DNA of 64,000 bases, from positions 434,001-498,000 of the forward strand of contig OX044360.1 of NCBI GenBank assembly GCA_943846745.1, in the 5' to 3' direction. Every line of letters begins with the position of its first letter. Positions within the stretch are counted from its first letter, which is position 1. The notes beneath the pieces were generated by a model, which was not told where the DNA came from, ran no database searches, and worked only from the letters and a program-made list of their open reading frames with translations. This document shows positions 1 to 8,677 of this stretch, in pieces. This DNA is from Opacimonas sp002292215. GTDB taxonomy: Bacteria; Pseudomonadota; Gammaproteobacteria; Enterobacterales; Alteromonadaceae. A program made the position numbers and the translations under genes.

Positions 1-245
1 ATCATATTGTTAGTTTCAGTGCATAATGCTTCTGTTGCTTCAATAAACACGCCATTAAATTCAATCGACGTTGAAATAGCATCATGTAAAATAAGGGATT
101 GTCGGATAGATTGTATATGAGCTTTGGTGCGATCATTTAAGACCAATAAAGCTAATTTATTAGATTGATTATAGGGAGGCGCAAGTGGCGCAAATAAAAA
201 CATCGAAGCCATACAACACTCATTGGACTCATTTATTATTGGCAT
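1..245 (-). CDS. Hypothetical protein, N-terminal part, cut by window edge
   Basis: A minus-strand frame starts at ATG 245 and stays open for 81 codons to the window edge. I do not recognise the protein. The visible part begins MPIINESNECCM, continues with a hydrophobic, proline-containing stretch and then a mixed, helix-like region. No Shine-Dalgarno sequence precedes ATG 245; in-frame Met codons 12 and 15 are alternative starts. It is the next minus-strand gene after the alpha-glucosidase, separated from it by a hairpin. Codon use resembles the neighbours. It could be a chance frame, so confidence is low. Confidence 0.35.
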   Translation of the reverse strand, partial: MPIINESNECCMASMFLFAPLAPPYNQSNKLALLVLNDRTKAHIQSIRQSLILHDAISTSIEFNGVFIEATEALCTETNNM

Positions 246-286
246 AATATAGCACAGAGAATATGACACAGAGAAAAAGAATTTAA

Positions 287-320
287 CCTCTGGCAACGAA
301 ATGCTTCGCTATCCCAGAGG
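287..320 (-). terminator. Hairpin after alpha-glucosidase gene
   Basis: CCTCTGG (287-293) pairs with CCAGAGG (314-320), and an inner CGAA/TTCG pair (297-300 with 305-308) extends the stem across an internal loop. On the minus strand the hairpin is followed by a T-rich run (TTAAATTCTTTTT). It lies 48 bases past the stop of the GH13 gene, which suits a terminator for the sugar operon. The stem is interrupted, so the call is tentative. Confidence 0.45.
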
Positions 321-367
321 TTTGATGGATTTTTAAACAGTGTTGGTCAAGGTCTAAGTTGACCAAT

Positions 368-2059
368 TTAGCGCATTAATACCGCTTGATATGGGGCAAG
401 TGTTACTTGTCCATCAGCTATATTTAATTCAGTTAAGTTATTTAACAACACTTGTGCCTGTTGCATATTAATACCACCTAGATCGGCAATATTTAACGTC
501 ACCGTGTCACTTGAGAAGTTTAACAACACTAAAATCTTATCTTCATCCAAGGTTCGCGTATACGCATAGACTTGAGTATGCTCAGGCAATAACAAATCAT
601 AGGCTCCGTAAATTAAGGTTAGATTATTTTTACGTACTTGGTTTAAGGTACGGAAATAATTTAACTCAGAGTCCGGATCCTGTTCTTGGGCTGCAGCGTT
701 AACCTCAACATAGTTTGGGTTTACTTGGATCCACGGTGTACCGCTAGTAAAACCACTATGAGCACTATCGTCCCAATGGATTGGCGTACGTGCGTTATCA
801 CGAGCACACAATTTATGAGATTCTATAAACTGTTCTAAGTCGCCGCCTTCTTCTTTGGTCAGGTTGTACCAATTAATCGTCATAATATCTTTATAATCTT
901 CGATATTATCAAACTTAATATTAGACATGCCTAACTCATCACCCATGTAATAGTAAGGTGTGCCGCGCATCGTTAATAAATACGTAGATAGCATTTTGGA
1001 TGCAATACGACGATGTTCAGGTGCATCTGACGCCCAACGTGTAACCATACGAGGAAAATCATGGTTACCGAAATAAATCGTGTTCCAACCTTTATCAGCT
1101 AGTGCCGTATCCCAATCAGACATCACTTGTTTGAATTTCACTAAGTTTTGGAAATCGTCATTGACGATAAACCGATCACCGACACCAATTCCTTGATGGT
1201 CAAAATGATAGTTCATGTTCAGTTCTTGACGATCTGCATCGACCAAATTCAAGACATTATCTGTGTGCGTGCCAGGACCTTCTGCAACCGTCATAATGTC
1301 ATAGTGCTGAAGTACTTCACGGTTCATTTCATGCAAATATTCATGTAAACGAGGGCCTTGAGCATAAGCATCGATCATCTTTTGCCCTTGATACTTTTCT
1401 TCAAATTCAGGATAACCATCATGCTTGGAAATAAAGGTAATGACGTCCATACGGAAGCCATCAATGCCTTTTTTAAACCAAAAATGCATCATGTCGTAAA
1501 TTTCGGCACGTAGTTTAGGATTTTCCCAATTTAAATCTGGTTGCTTAATCGCGAAATAATGCAAGTAATAGGAATCAGTCGCTTCGTTATAGCGCCACGC
1601 ATTGGCTTCAGGATCAAAATAACTCCAGCGACGCGGTGGTGTGCCTTTTTCTGCTGGCCACCAATGGAAATAATCATAGTAGGGATTATCACGTGATTGT
1701 TTTGCTTCTTGAAACCAAACGTGTTCATCACTACAGTGATTGACGACCAGATCCATCACGACTTTTAAACCGCGTTCGTGCATACCGGCGAGTAGTTCTT
1801 CAAAATCAGCCATGTCTCCAAATTCAGCCATAATGTTACGATAATCTGAGATATCATACCCATTATCATCATTCGGTGAGCTGTAAATTGGATTTAACCA
1901 AATAATATCAACACCTAGATCTTTAATATAATCTAGACGGTTAATGATGCCACGTAGATCACCGACACCATCACCATTTGAATCCTGAAAACTGCGTGGG
2001 TATATTTGATATACCACACCTTCTTTCCACCATTCACGTTGAATACTTGCTAATTTCAT
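368..2059 (-). CDS. GH13 alpha-glucosidase (oligo-1,6-glucosidase type)
   Basis: A 563-residue glycoside hydrolase family 13 enzyme expected to release glucose from the non-reducing end of short alpha-glucosides. The (beta/alpha)8 barrel motifs are present in order: DLVVNH at about 103-108, nucleophile Asp205 in GFRMDV, acid/base Glu260 in TVAEG, and NHD at 332-334. The residue after the nucleophile is Val, which in characterised family members goes with alpha-1,6 (isomaltase) rather than alpha-1,4 preference; that specificity is an inference. There is no signal peptide, so it should be cytoplasmic. It overlaps the upstream MFS transporter gene by 4 bases, implying translational coupling: the transporter imports the sugar and this enzyme cleaves it. 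Confidence 0.9.
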   Translation of the reverse strand: MKLASIQREWWKEGVVYQIYPRSFQDSNGDGVGDLRGIINRLDYIKDLGVDIIWLNPIYSSPNDDNGYDISDYRNIMAEFGDMADFEELLAGMHERGLKVVMDLVVNHCSDEHVWFQEAKQSRDNPYYDYFHWWPAEKGTPPRRWSYFDPEANAWRYNEATDSYYLHYFAIKQPDLNWENPKLRAEIYDMMHFWFKKGIDGFRMDVITFISKHDGYPEFEEKYQGQKMIDAYAQGPRLHEYLHEMNREVLQHYDIMTVAEGPGTHTDNVLNLVDADRQELNMNYHFDHQGIGVGDRFIVNDDFQNLVKFKQVMSDWDTALADKGWNTIYFGNHDFPRMVTRWASDAPEHRRIASKMLSTYLLTMRGTPYYYMGDELGMSNIKFDNIEDYKDIMTINWYNLTKEEGGDLEQFIESHKLCARDNARTPIHWDDSAHSGFTSGTPWIQVNPNYVEVNAAAQEQDPDSELNYFRTLNQVRKNNLTLIYGAYDLLLPEHTQVYAYTRTLDEDKILVLLNFSSDTVTLNIADLGGINMQQAQVLLNNLTELNIADGQVTLAPYQAVLMR

Positions 2060-3402
2060 ATACGTTGTTCCTGTTCTTCATTTTGTTGACTAATTAATGC
2101 ATCTTTTGAGGTGTCGATGCGCAAGGCTAAGACTGCGCCGACTAAGAATAATAAACCACATAAAGCTAATGCGTTGCGTGGATCGCCACCTAACACAGAG
2201 TCATAAACCAGACCAATACTCAGCATTTCCATAATTTGAGGTAAACAGATCATGGCGTTAATCAGACCCATATAAATACCAATTCGCATAGCGGGAGCAA
2301 CATTTGCACACATGATAAATGGTACCGTAATCACACCAGCCCAACCCACACCAACTAATGCCATACAAGCTAGTGTCATATACAAATCAGTGGTGAGCTG
2401 CATAGATAGGAAACCTAAACCGCCAATGGCTAAACAGACCGCATACACTTTGTTATCCCCAAATTTATGGATGGTTTTGGCAATAAAAAATGACACGATT
2501 AACGTAGTGACGTGCATCACTGCAAAGGCGGTACCGCCTTGTGCCGTACCTTCAGCAAAACCAGCCGCATCAGGGGTAGGGGCGTCATATACATGATAAG
2601 CAATGGAGAGAGACAAATACTGCCACATTAAAGGTAAGCCAAACCAAGTTACTAACTTAACCCACCATAACTGGCGTAAAGATAACGGCATGTCTTTTAA
2701 TGCAGACCAAAGATCAGGCAAAATACTCGAGAGCACTTTTCCTTTATTTTTAGCTTTAAATTCTTCGATGTTTTCTGGGGGATATTCGTTGGTCTTGGCA
2801 AATGACCAAAAGGCGGTGATTAAAATAACAACCACACCACAGACAAATGAATACTTCACAATGTCAGGGATTGTTGTGCCATCGGTTAATGCAGACACCC
2901 CAAAGAACAGCATAATGACAGGCATTAAACTTGCCAATATTTGGCCACCTGAGATCATAAATGTTTGTAGTGCAAAGGCAAAAGGACGTTGTTCACGATT
3001 GACCATATCACCAACCATGGCGCGGTAAGGTTCCATTGCTGTGTTCATCGCAGCATCAAGGATCCAAAACAAGCCCACGACCATCCATAATTCTGGGACA
3101 TAAGGCATAAACATGACAGCAACACTACCAATCAGTGCGCCCCATAAAAAGAATGGTTTACGACGACCAAAACTAGTCCAAGTTCGATCACTAATCGCAC
3201 CAATTAAGGGTTGGATCAATAAACCCGTAACCGGTCCGGCTAACCATAATAACGGTAACTGGTCATAAGATGCACCATGATAGGTAAAAATGGGGCTTAA
3301 GTTAGCTTGTTGTAAACCAAAGCCATACTGGATCCCAAAGAAGCCGAAACACATGTTCCAGACTTGCCAAAAAGATAAACGAGGTTTAATTCCTGAGTTC
3401 AT
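2056..3402 (-). CDS. MFS sugar transporter, SLC45/GPH-like
   Basis: A 448-residue inner-membrane permease with about 12 hydrophobic segments. The N-terminus (KPRLSFWQVWNMCFGFFGI) and the loop GAISDRTWTSFGRRKPF, a variant of the MFS RxGRRxP loop, match the sucrose/maltose porter group. I chose ATG 3402 because AGGA lies 6 bases upstream and the protein then begins as in relatives; the frame is open further, to 3438. It is first in a two-gene operon with the overlapping alpha-glucosidase, so maltose, isomaltose or a related alpha-glucoside is the likely substrate. The promoter region carries a 14-base palindrome suggesting LacI-type control; no regulator gene is present in the window. Confidence 0.85.
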   Translation of the reverse strand: MNSGIKPRLSFWQVWNMCFGFFGIQYGFGLQQANLSPIFTYHGASYDQLPLLWLAGPVTGLLIQPLIGAISDRTWTSFGRRKPFFLWGALIGSVAVMFMPYVPELWMVVGLFWILDAAMNTAMEPYRAMVGDMVNREQRPFAFALQTFMISGGQILASLMPVIMLFFGVSALTDGTTIPDIVKYSFVCGVVVILITAFWSFAKTNEYPPENIEEFKAKNKGKVLSSILPDLWSALKDMPLSLRQLWWVKLVTWFGLPLMWQYLSLSIAYHVYDAPTPDAAGFAEGTAQGGTAFAVMHVTTLIVSFFIAKTIHKFGDNKVYAVCLAIGGLGFLSMQLTTDLYMTLACMALVGVGWAGVITVPFIMCANVAPAMRIGIYMGLINAMICLPQIMEMLSIGLVYDSVLGGDPRNALALCGLLFLVGAVLALRIDTSKDALISQQNEEQEQRI

Positions 3403-3456
3403 ACTGTGTCCTAGTAATGTTAATAATACGTTAACCACTGTAACATAAAGGATAAA

Positions 3457-3470
3457 CTTAATCGATTAAG
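3457..3470. promoter_or_regulatory. Palindromic operator-like site, sugar operon
   Basis: CTTAATCGATTAAG is a perfect 14-base palindrome with a central CG, 54 bases upstream of the transporter start. LacI-family operators typically have this even symmetry with central CG. The lolD promoter lies about 90 bases away on the other strand. The binding protein is inferred and not seen here. Confidence 0.45.
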
Positions 3471-3557
3471 CGTGCAAACTAATTATCAGATAATTGTGGA
3501 AAATAATTTCAAGTTAATAAACAGCGCACAAAGGACTTGTATTTACTAGCGATGCAT

Positions 3558-3586
3558 TTGACAATAAGTGCTTATTTTTTATTAAT
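3558..3586 (+). promoter_or_regulatory. Putative sigma70 promoter of lolDE
   Basis: TTGACA at 3558-3563, a 17-base spacer and ATTAAT at 3581-3586 lie 23 bases before the lolD ATG. The near-palindrome AATAAGTGCTTATT starts at 3563, inside the spacer. The -35 is consensus and the -10 is moderate. Confidence 0.45.
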
Positions 3587-3609
3587 AAAAACTTCAACGG
3601 ATAAACTAA

Positions 3610-4290
3610 ATGAGCTTAGTGGCTGCACAAAATGTGAGCAAAACGTTTCAAGATGGTGAGCATAAAATTACTATCCTACGTGATGTTAATTTGAACGTTG
3701 CGGCAGGTGAACACGTTGCCATCGTCGGCGCATCGGGTTCAGGAAAAAGCACATTACTACATATTTTAGGTGGGTTAGATACACCGAGCTCTGGAGAAGT
3801 GTTTATCGACGGCAATGACATTGCCAAAGCGAGTGACAAACAAAATGCACGTATGCGCAATCAAGATATCGGTTTTATTTATCAGTTCCATCATTTATTA
3901 CCGGAGTTTAGTGCCTTAGAAAATGTGGCGATGCCATTATTGATCGGAGGTGTCAGTGACCAACAAGCCCAAGAACAAGCACGAGCGTTATTATCTGAAG
4001 TGGGCTTAAGTCATCGTTTAGGGCATTTCCCTGGACAATTGTCTGGCGGAGAAAGACAACGTGTTGCGATAGCCAGAGCCTTAATCAATCAACCAAAAAT
4101 TCTGCTCGCTGATGAGCCAACCGGTAATTTGGATGATGCGACGGGTGACGAGATTTATCAATTGCTTGCCACCTTAAAAGCTCAGCATGGTTTTGCGGCT
4201 GTCGTGGTGACGCACGATCTGCGTTTAGCCCAAAAACTCGATACCCAATATCGTTTGATTAAAGGTCAACTCAGTGCAGGTTTAGCATAA
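3610..4290 (+). CDS. lolD: Lipoprotein-releasing ABC ATPase LolD
   Basis: A 226-residue ABC ATPase that powers release of outer-membrane lipoproteins from the inner membrane to LolA. It has Walker A (GASGSGKST, 40-48), Q-loop Gln92 in YQFHHLLPEF, signature LSGGE (144-148), Walker B ILLADEP (164-170) and the switch His202. The YQFHHLLPEF segment is typical of LolD rather than of other small ABC ATPases. The stop codon overlaps the start of lolE by one base (TAATG). The gene is first in its transcription unit; lolC, which precedes lolD in E. coli and many relatives, is not here. Confidence 0.93.
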   Translation: MSLVAAQNVSKTFQDGEHKITILRDVNLNVAAGEHVAIVGASGSGKSTLLHILGGLDTPSSGEVFIDGNDIAKASDKQNARMRNQDIGFIYQFHHLLPEFSALENVAMPLLIGGVSDQQAQEQARALLSEVGLSHRLGHFPGQLSGGERQRVAIARALINQPKILLADEPTGNLDDATGDEIYQLLATLKAQHGFAAVVVTHDLRLAQKLDTQYRLIKGQLSAGLA

Positions 4291-5549
4291 TGGCGTCAAC
4301 TTCTATGCCTGAGTTATGCTTAGCATGGCGTTTGGCTTTGCGCTTTAGGCAGAACAAACAAGATCAGCGTTTTGTGTCATTTATTGCAGGCGCTTCTATT
4401 GCTGGGATCAGTTTAGGCTGCGCGGTACTCATCTTATTATTGTCCGTTATGAATGGCTTTGAACGTGAATTGGAGCAGCGAATTTTGTCGGCAATCCCAC
4501 ATGGGGAATTGTTTGCTGTTTCTCCAGCCGGATTAGCTACGTTGGAAACAGGAATGCTTACTATCGCCGCTGATCCCAATGTCAAAGCGGTCTATGCTTA
4601 CACCCAACAATCCGCGCTATTGCAAGTCAATAATATATTACATGGTTTGAGTGTAACTGGGTTAGATCTGAATGTTAGCACCCATCCTTTGTGGCAGTTT
4701 GTGACGCCATTCAGCGATGTATCCCAAGGGGACTTGCCGCCGATTTATTTGGGACAAGCCGTCGTGGCAAAGTTTGATTTACAACCTGGGCAAACCGTTC
4801 AGTTATTGATACCGTTGTCTGATGGCGGGCAAGGCAGTCAGCAATTTAAAGCGCCAACCTTGTTTCAAGGGGTGTTGGCTGGGACGATCCATGTGGGCGG
4901 AGAAGCCGATCAGTTATTAGCGCTAACATCATTACAAGCATTGAATGATTCGTTAGGGATCACCTCCGGAGCTAAAGGGCTACAAATTTATTACCATGAT
5001 GTGTTTGCTGCATCACAATTAACCCATGCGATTGGCTACGATTATCCAGAGGGCGTATATATTTCTGATTGGACTCGGACACACGGCCATTTGTATCAAG
5101 ATATTCAATTGGTCAAAGTCATTGTGTATATCGTGTTGTTACTGGTGATTGCTGTGGCGTCATTTAATATTTTATCGTCATTGACAATGGCAGTAAAAAA
5201 CAAACAAGCGCATATTGCAATATTGAAAACAATGGGCGCAAGTCCTGAATTTTTAGCCCGTGTGTTTGTATTACAAGGCTTATATAACGCATTGCTAGGT
5301 ATTGTCAGTGGGACATTGATTGGCGTGGGATTAAGTTTATATCTGTCTGATATTATTCGAGGCCTAGAGAAGTTTTTTGGAGTGGCGGTGTTATCTGGAG
5401 ATATTTATTTTATTGATTTTTTGCCGACCCAACTACAATGGACGGATGTCGTCGTGACTGTGATACTGGCTTTATTATTAAGTGTATTGGCTACGCTATA
5501 CCCCGCAAAAAAAGCAGCTAACGTAGTCGCAGCGAAGTTTTTACACTAG
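4290..5549 (+). CDS. lolE: Lipoprotein-releasing ABC permease LolE
   Basis: A 419-residue inner-membrane permease of the LolC/LolE family: one N-terminal TM segment (about 30-52), a large periplasmic domain, and three TM segments after about residue 280. The motif SVMNGFERELEQRI followed by IPHGE matches LolE better than LolC (which has MPQA there). The C-terminus LSVLATLYPAKKAANV is typical of the family. It is coupled to lolD by a one-base overlap. With no lolC adjacent, either lolC is elsewhere or this permease forms a homodimer as proposed for LolF-type systems. A strong bidirectional terminator follows. Confidence 0.88.
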   Translation: MASTSMPELCLAWRLALRFRQNKQDQRFVSFIAGASIAGISLGCAVLILLLSVMNGFERELEQRILSAIPHGELFAVSPAGLATLETGMLTIAADPNVKAVYAYTQQSALLQVNNILHGLSVTGLDLNVSTHPLWQFVTPFSDVSQGDLPPIYLGQAVVAKFDLQPGQTVQLLIPLSDGGQGSQQFKAPTLFQGVLAGTIHVGGEADQLLALTSLQALNDSLGITSGAKGLQIYYHDVFAASQLTHAIGYDYPEGVYISDWTRTHGHLYQDIQLVKVIVYIVLLLVIAVASFNILSSLTMAVKNKQAHIAILKTMGASPEFLARVFVLQGLYNALLGIVSGTLIGVGLSLYLSDIIRGLEKFFGVAVLSGDIYFIDFLPTQLQWTDVVVTVILALLLSVLATLYPAKKAANVVAAKFLH

Positions 5550-5562
5550 TCAAAATTGCAAA

Positions 5563-5589
5563 AAAAGAGAGCAAATGATGCTCTCTTTT
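5563..5589. terminator. Bidirectional intrinsic terminator
   Basis: An 11-bp perfect stem (AAAAGAGAGCA, 5563-5573, with TGCTCTCTTTT, 5579-5589) and a 5-base loop lie between convergent lolE and the symporter gene. The A-run on one side and T-run on the other let it work on both strands. Confidence 0.85.
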
Positions 5590-5629
5590 AATCGTAAATT
5601 CCCAATCTAGTGTCTTTTTAAAGAGCTAT

Positions 5630-6961
5630 TTAGCTATCTTCGTAACGAACACCCGCTTCAAGGTCGTTATACACGTCTTCATCTAGCTCACCTTCACTTT
5701 TAGCGACAATACACGCCACCATACAATCTCCGGTGACATTAACGGCCGTTCGTGTCATATCCAGTAATCTATCCACACCAATAATCAACGCGATACCTTC
5801 GACAGGTAAGTTAACTTGTTGCAATACCATCGCAAGCATTATTAAACCTACACCAGGCACGCCCGCTGTGCCGATTGACGCCAATGTCGCAGTCAATATG
5901 ACCATGAGAAAATCAGTAACCGATAAATCGACGCCATATACTTGGGCGATAAACACCGTTGCGACACCTTGCATAATCGCTGTACCATCCATGTTAATGG
6001 TGGCACCTAATGGAATAGTAAAGCTCGAAACGGAAGATTTAACCCCTAAGCGATTTTTAGCGGTATCCATTGTAATCGGTAGCGTAGCATTAGAACTAGA
6101 AGTACTAAATGCAAACAGTGCTGTGTTACGCATTTTACGTAATAAAATAATCGGGCTTAAGCCGCTGAGGGCTTTAAGTATAATGGGGTAGGTGATCAAG
6201 GCATGCATTACTAATACGCCGAAGACTAAAAAGAAATATTTAGCTAGCCCCAAGATCGTATCCAAACCAATGGTCGCAAACAATTTAGCCATGAGTACAA
6301 ACACACCATAAGGCGCTAGGTTCATCACCATAGTCACTATGTTCATGATCACGGTATTGATATCATTGAACGCTGCTGCAACCCGTTTACCGGTATCTCC
6401 AGCCATCGCTACCGCGATCCCGAATAAGACTGCAAAGACGATAATTTGCAGCATATTGCCTTCCGCCATTGAAGCGATAGGGTTGGCAGGAAACATGTTA
6501 ACAAAGACTTGTACTATATTAGGCGCTTCTTTAGACGTGAATTGTGTTTCAGTCGTCAGATTTAGACCTTCACCAGGGGCAATAATTAAGGCCATGCAAA
6601 TCGCAGTCGCAACAGCGATTGCTGTTGTCATAACATATAAGCCAACTGATTTTCCACCTAAACGACCGAGCTTGCTTGGCTCAGAAAGACTACTGGTACC
6701 GCAGACTAATGAGACAAATACCAAGGGCACTACTAGCATTTTTAAACTGGCAATAAATATCTGACCTAAACCGGTAAAGATACCATCAATGAAAATCGCT
6801 TTAATCGAAAATGCGATGCCCAATGCACTAAACTGCAAATCACCACTGTCGCCCATGATGAGTTTGAATAAAAAGCCGATCAATACACCGGCAATCATGC
6901 CAATAAAGATACGCGCGGTGAGAGAATATTTGTGGGTGGGGTGTGACAATGAATCAGTCAT
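5630..6961 (-). CDS. Dicarboxylate/amino acid:cation symporter (DAACS family)
   Basis: A 443-residue inner-membrane secondary transporter of the GltP/DctA family, which imports glutamate, aspartate or C4-dicarboxylates with H+ or Na+. Family hallmarks are the serine-rich SSSNATLP hairpin motif, PLGATINMDGTA, and a C-terminal DRLLDMTRTAVNVTGD in which the Asp and Asn contact substrate. ATG 6961 is chosen because AGAGG sits a few bases upstream and the protein then starts MTDSLSHPT before the first TM; a longer frame reaches 7003. It lies 42 bases after astB on the same strand and may be cotranscribed, but the substrate cannot be fixed from sequence. Confidence 0.88.
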   Translation of the reverse strand: MTDSLSHPTHKYSLTARIFIGMIAGVLIGFLFKLIMGDSGDLQFSALGIAFSIKAIFIDGIFTGLGQIFIASLKMLVVPLVFVSLVCGTSSLSEPSKLGRLGGKSVGLYVMTTAIAVATAICMALIIAPGEGLNLTTETQFTSKEAPNIVQVFVNMFPANPIASMAEGNMLQIIVFAVLFGIAVAMAGDTGKRVAAAFNDINTVIMNIVTMVMNLAPYGVFVLMAKLFATIGLDTILGLAKYFFLVFGVLVMHALITYPIILKALSGLSPIILLRKMRNTALFAFSTSSSNATLPITMDTAKNRLGVKSSVSSFTIPLGATINMDGTAIMQGVATVFIAQVYGVDLSVTDFLMVILTATLASIGTAGVPGVGLIMLAMVLQQVNLPVEGIALIIGVDRLLDMTRTAVNVTGDCMVACIVAKSEGELDEDVYNDLEAGVRYEDS

Positions 6962-7003
6962 TATGGACCTCTTGTTATTATTTAACCCACACTTTACAAA
7001 CAA

Positions 7004-8344
7004 TTAGCCTAATTGAAAAGGATAAACACTGCCTAAGTGTAAAATTTGCGTCAACTCATCCAATGCACTTTGTGATTCTAGTAGTAAACTCGGATCGGCT
7101 AAATCGGCTATCGCTAACTCATCACGGTAATGTTTTTCGACCCATTGATTCAACTCAATAAATTTCGCATCAGTTAACCGAGTATGCTGATTAATCGCTG
7201 CTTGTTCGTGTTCTTTTAATGCTACACGCAGACGTAAACACGCAGGTCCTCCACCATTTTGCATGCTTTGTTTTACATCAATGTACTGGACATGTTTGAT
7301 GGGAGTGGATTGCTTCACTAAATCATTGAGATATTGATACACAGCTGGATTTTCTTGACACTCCATTGGCGCAATAATCGTCATTTCGCCATTAGGTAAT
7401 GTAATGATCTGTGTATTAAACAAATAACTTTTAACAGCATCATTAATACTAACTTGCTCCGTGAGTACTTGAATGAAGTGCATCTGGGTATGGCCCATTT
7501 TACGTTGGATTTCATCCAAGACAGATTCGGTCTGTGCAAATGCTTGTTGATGATAAAACAAGACATTTTGGTTACCCACACTAATCACATCATTATGAAA
7601 CACGCCTTGGTCAATGACCTCTGGGTTTTGTAAGGCAAATACGGTGTTATCTTCTGTCAGGCCATGTAAACGAGCCACAGCTTGGGATGCTTCAAAGGTC
7701 TGTCTGGCTGGGAATTTTTTAGGTGCAGGCTGACTGGCATCAAATGCGTGGCGGCCATATACAAAAAACTCGACACCCGATTGATCGTAGGCACTGCAAA
7801 AACGCGTGTGATTAGCTGCACCTTCATCCCCAAAATGATCATTTTCGGGTAAATGCTGATGATGAACGAATACCTTAGGATCATTAAAGGTAGCACGCAA
7901 AATACGACCGGTAACTTCAGGTTCAATTGAACGATGAAATTTGTTGGTTAAGTTAGCAGGGGTGAAATGGATTTTACCATCGGCACTATCGGCACTAGGG
8001 GAGACAGTCGCAGCATTGGCTGTCCACATAGACGACGCCGAATAACATGCCGATAAGATAACGGGATCAGATTTCGCTGCTTTGTTCAGAACTTGAGCAT
8101 CTGTACCGGTAAAACCCAATCGACGTAACACGGATAAGTCTGGACGAGCTTGAGGTGCAAGGACACCTTGCTGCATGCCTAAACCCGCTAAGGTTTTCAT
8201 TTTAATTAAACCTTGAAGCGCAGCTTGCTTGGGATGACTCACCCCTTTTGCATTATTAACCGAGGCGACATTACCATAAGATAAACCAGCATAATTGTGA
8301 GTAGGGCCGACCAGCCCATCAAAATTCATTTCCACATGTTGCAT
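7004..8344 (-). CDS. astB: N-succinylarginine dihydrolase AstB
   Basis: A 446-residue enzyme of the arginine succinyltransferase pathway; it converts N2-succinylarginine to N2-succinylornithine, CO2 and ammonia in the cytoplasm. The start MxFDGLVGPTHNYAGLSYGN and the C-terminal MQNGGGPACLRLRV, with the catalytic Cys, are diagnostic of AstB in the guanidine-modifying (amidinotransferase-fold) superfamily. Length matches E. coli AstB (447). The other ast genes are not in this window, so the pathway genes are dispersed. It is followed by an amino-acid/dicarboxylate symporter. Upstream is a 333-base intergenic region shared with divergent topA. Confidence 0.95.
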   Translation of the reverse strand: MQHVEMNFDGLVGPTHNYAGLSYGNVASVNNAKGVSHPKQAALQGLIKMKTLAGLGMQQGVLAPQARPDLSVLRRLGFTGTDAQVLNKAAKSDPVILSACYSASSMWTANAATVSPSADSADGKIHFTPANLTNKFHRSIEPEVTGRILRATFNDPKVFVHHQHLPENDHFGDEGAANHTRFCSAYDQSGVEFFVYGRHAFDASQPAPKKFPARQTFEASQAVARLHGLTEDNTVFALQNPEVIDQGVFHNDVISVGNQNVLFYHQQAFAQTESVLDEIQRKMGHTQMHFIQVLTEQVSINDAVKSYLFNTQIITLPNGEMTIIAPMECQENPAVYQYLNDLVKQSTPIKHVQYIDVKQSMQNGGGPACLRLRVALKEHEQAAINQHTRLTDAKFIELNQWVEKHYRDELAIADLADPSLLLESQSALDELTQILHLGSVYPFQLG

Positions 8345-8677
8345 AACTTATCCTTCTATATAAACTATGATGATAATTGACTTTCATGATAGCTAAGATT
8401 AATGTGCAGAGCATATTCGCTATGCCTTTTGCAGTACTAATCATAACCTAAGCTCGATATTATGAACTATGATTGCAGAGTAGCGCAAACCTTATTTATT
8501 AAAAAATCTTTATAAATTAAACACTTACGCTTTAATTTTTGGGTAAGTATGAATATTTTCTTGTTTTATATGCAGTTTATAGATATATCTTAAAAGGGCT
8601 ACATCGTCTATATAGTGTCAATGAACACTAGTATAAGTGATAAATTTTTAAACATTTTCAAAGGATTACCTTCCCCT
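8345..8677. other. Intergenic region astB/topA
   Basis: A divergent 333-base spacer. It holds a plausible topA promoter (separate entry) and a short inverted repeat GCATA/TATGC (8411-8415 with 8421-8425) on the astB side. I see no convincing ArgR box or conserved RNA. The topA frame is open upstream to GTG 8615, but that extension does not resemble TopA. Confidence 0.5.
8561..8589 (+). promoter_or_regulatory. Putative sigma70 promoter of topA
   Basis: TTGTTT (8561-8566), a 17-base spacer and TATATC (8584-8589) precede the topA ATG at 8678, giving a leader of roughly 80 bases. E. coli topA is controlled by supercoiling through several promoters; nothing here shows that directly. Confidence 0.4.

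Noticed and set aside
8411..8425. Inverted repeat GCATA/TATGC upstream of astB as an ArgR box
   Set aside because: It does not match the TGAAT-type ArgR half-sites and is too short.
8615..8677. Upstream GTG/ATG starts for topA
   Set aside because: The extra 21 residues do not resemble TopA; MAKSLVIVESPAKAKT at 8678 is the family start.
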